Of a stretch of DNA of 21,198 bases, positions 20,430 through 21,198 are shown in pieces (position 1 is the first letter of the stretch; every line of letters starts with the position of its first letter). The DNA comes from Paramacrobiotus richtersi (lineage: Eukaryota > Tardigrada > Eutardigrada > Parachela > Macrobiotidae): positions 1-21,198 of the forward strand of contig JAQGAU010001140.1 of the NCBI GenBank assembly GCA_034698045.1. The letters run 5' to 3'. The position numbers and the translations under genes are program-made. The notes under the pieces are model-generated. The model saw only the letters and a program-made list of their open reading frames with translations. It ran no database searches and was not told where the DNA came from.

Positions 20430-21021
20430 TAAGGGTCGAAGTTTCTCTTGAGTCTGCTGCGAATTTTGTTCGGAAATACTCATATAACTTTTTAAGAAGT
20501 TTGCTGTTGCTCTTTTTCTTACTCGCGTATACTGAAGGAAGCTCTGCTGATTTCTGTTTAAACCGTCGGTGCATTTTGTCCGATAGTCGGACGATCAACT
20601 TGGAGTAACATGAAGGATCCAAGAGTGGACATCGCTACAAATTCTTTATTAAGTTAATTGAATGCGTTTTGTCGACTTAGTTTATACATTGGACAGTTTC
20701 ATGCACTTTAGTTTTTGTTACGTAATTGTCATGTGGTCAAATGTAACCCATGATCTAATGTCACCCATCCACTTGTTTGAATGATCGAATTCATGCGTTA
20801 TAAAAAAAACCGTGAACTTTAGAACGTTTCTCGAATGTTTTCCGAAATGTCTGTGCATAAAAAAAACTACCAAGAGAATGATTTGATAGAACTACGTATA
20901 CCACGATGACAACTTCATTAGGAGAACAAGCCCAAGTTAAAAGCAAAATTAAAAAACAGATAAGCAAAAAGTGGCTAATTGTGAGAAATGGCTTCTGCTA
21001 TGATGAACACATGAACACAAT
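20430..21021. other. Convergent 3' spacer
   Basis: About 590 AT-rich bases between the stops of the F-box gene (plus) and the edge kelch gene (minus). AATAAA for the kelch mRNA occurs on the minus strand at 20650-20645. No canonical signal is seen for the F-box mRNA. No gene recognised. Confidence 0.5.
20645..20650 (-). terminator. Candidate polyadenylation signal of the edge kelch gene
   Basis: AATAAA on the minus strand about 370 bases past the stop at 21022. Motif match only. Confidence 0.3.
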
Positions 21022-21198
21022 TTAACAACCAGACATTGCGTCGCTGGGCTTCTGGTTCAAATGCGCACATATCGGTTGTGGATTCTTCAGTTGCGGAAAG
21101 TCTCCGGTCACTTGGAACTTCGACTGGCTGACGTCGCTGTCCATGTACTGTATTTCCGACCATAGATTCCGTTTCGAATCGTACATTTCCATCGTTCG
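21022..21198 (-). CDS. C-terminal end of a second kelch-family gene (partial, runs off the window)
   Basis: The frame open from the window edge reads RTMEMYDSKRNLWSEIQ, then a variable stretch, then ICAHLNQKPSDAMSGC and a TAA stop (58 residues in the window). It aligns with the last part of kinase-kelch exon 5 (MYDPERNLWSEVQ ... ICVHLNEKPKDASPC), including the same place of termination. It is therefore the terminal half-propeller of a paralogous gene whose body lies to the right. Whether that gene also begins with a kinase cannot be seen. Confidence 0.8.
   Translation of the reverse strand, partial: RTMEMYDSKRNLWSEIQYMDSDVSQSKFQVTGDFPQLKNPQPICAHLNQKPSDAMSGC

Noticed and set aside
1-21198. 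tRNA or rRNA genes, CRISPR arrays and retrovirus-like elements
   Set aside because: I found no tRNA arm pattern, rRNA-like core, regular spacer array, long terminal repeats, reverse transcriptase or capsid motifs on either strand by eye.

Overview
The window looks like animal nuclear DNA. Its genes are split by GT-AG introns (65 bp to about 1.7 kb), coding exons lie in AT-rich spacers, and the families are animal ones: a mitochondrial COQ3 methyltransferase, a rhodopsin-like receptor, an F-box protein and a kinase joined to kelch repeats. Short introns plus expanded orphan-receptor, F-box and kelch families made me think of a tardigrade or related ecdysozoan. That is an inference; no marker gene fixes the species.

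Layout, left to right. A two-exon COQ3 gene (98-1104, minus) makes a ubiquinone O-methyltransferase. A spacer follows with a tetranucleotide repeat and two weak coding fragments. A possible two-exon gene for a small secreted cysteine-containing protein lies at 2543-3189 (minus). A five-exon class A GPCR runs from 8142 to 4480 (minus); all four splice junctions agree in phase and give 414 residues with seven membrane segments. A 1.8 kb spacer separates it from the main item of the window.

From 16775 to 9988 (minus) lies what I read as one five-exon gene: a protein kinase domain followed by tandem kelch units. Read as separate open frames it looks like three kelch genes and a kinase. However, each 'stop' at the end of a unit overlaps a GTAAGC splice donor, each unit starts at a T-rich TAG|G acceptor, and all three joints have the same phase. 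The first unit holds only the second half of a propeller and the last only the first half, so splicing yields three complete six-bladed propellers behind the kinase (about 1410 residues). One base is out of frame in exon 2, so the copy is either damaged or misassembled there. Its introns also share sequence, showing that exon and intron were duplicated together. Two non-autonomous DNA elements sit in its third intron, and a relative of one lies upstream of the gene.

On the plus strand, 18481-20429 is a three-exon F-box gene with a tudor/agenet-like N-terminus. Its middle exon carries two in-frame TGA codons 57 bases apart. At the right edge (21022-21198, minus) is the last part of a second kelch gene of the same family, so the F-box gene sits between two kelch-family genes on the opposite strand.

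Apart from paralogy within the kelch array, the genes share no obvious pathway; this is ordinary eukaryotic gene order, not an operon.
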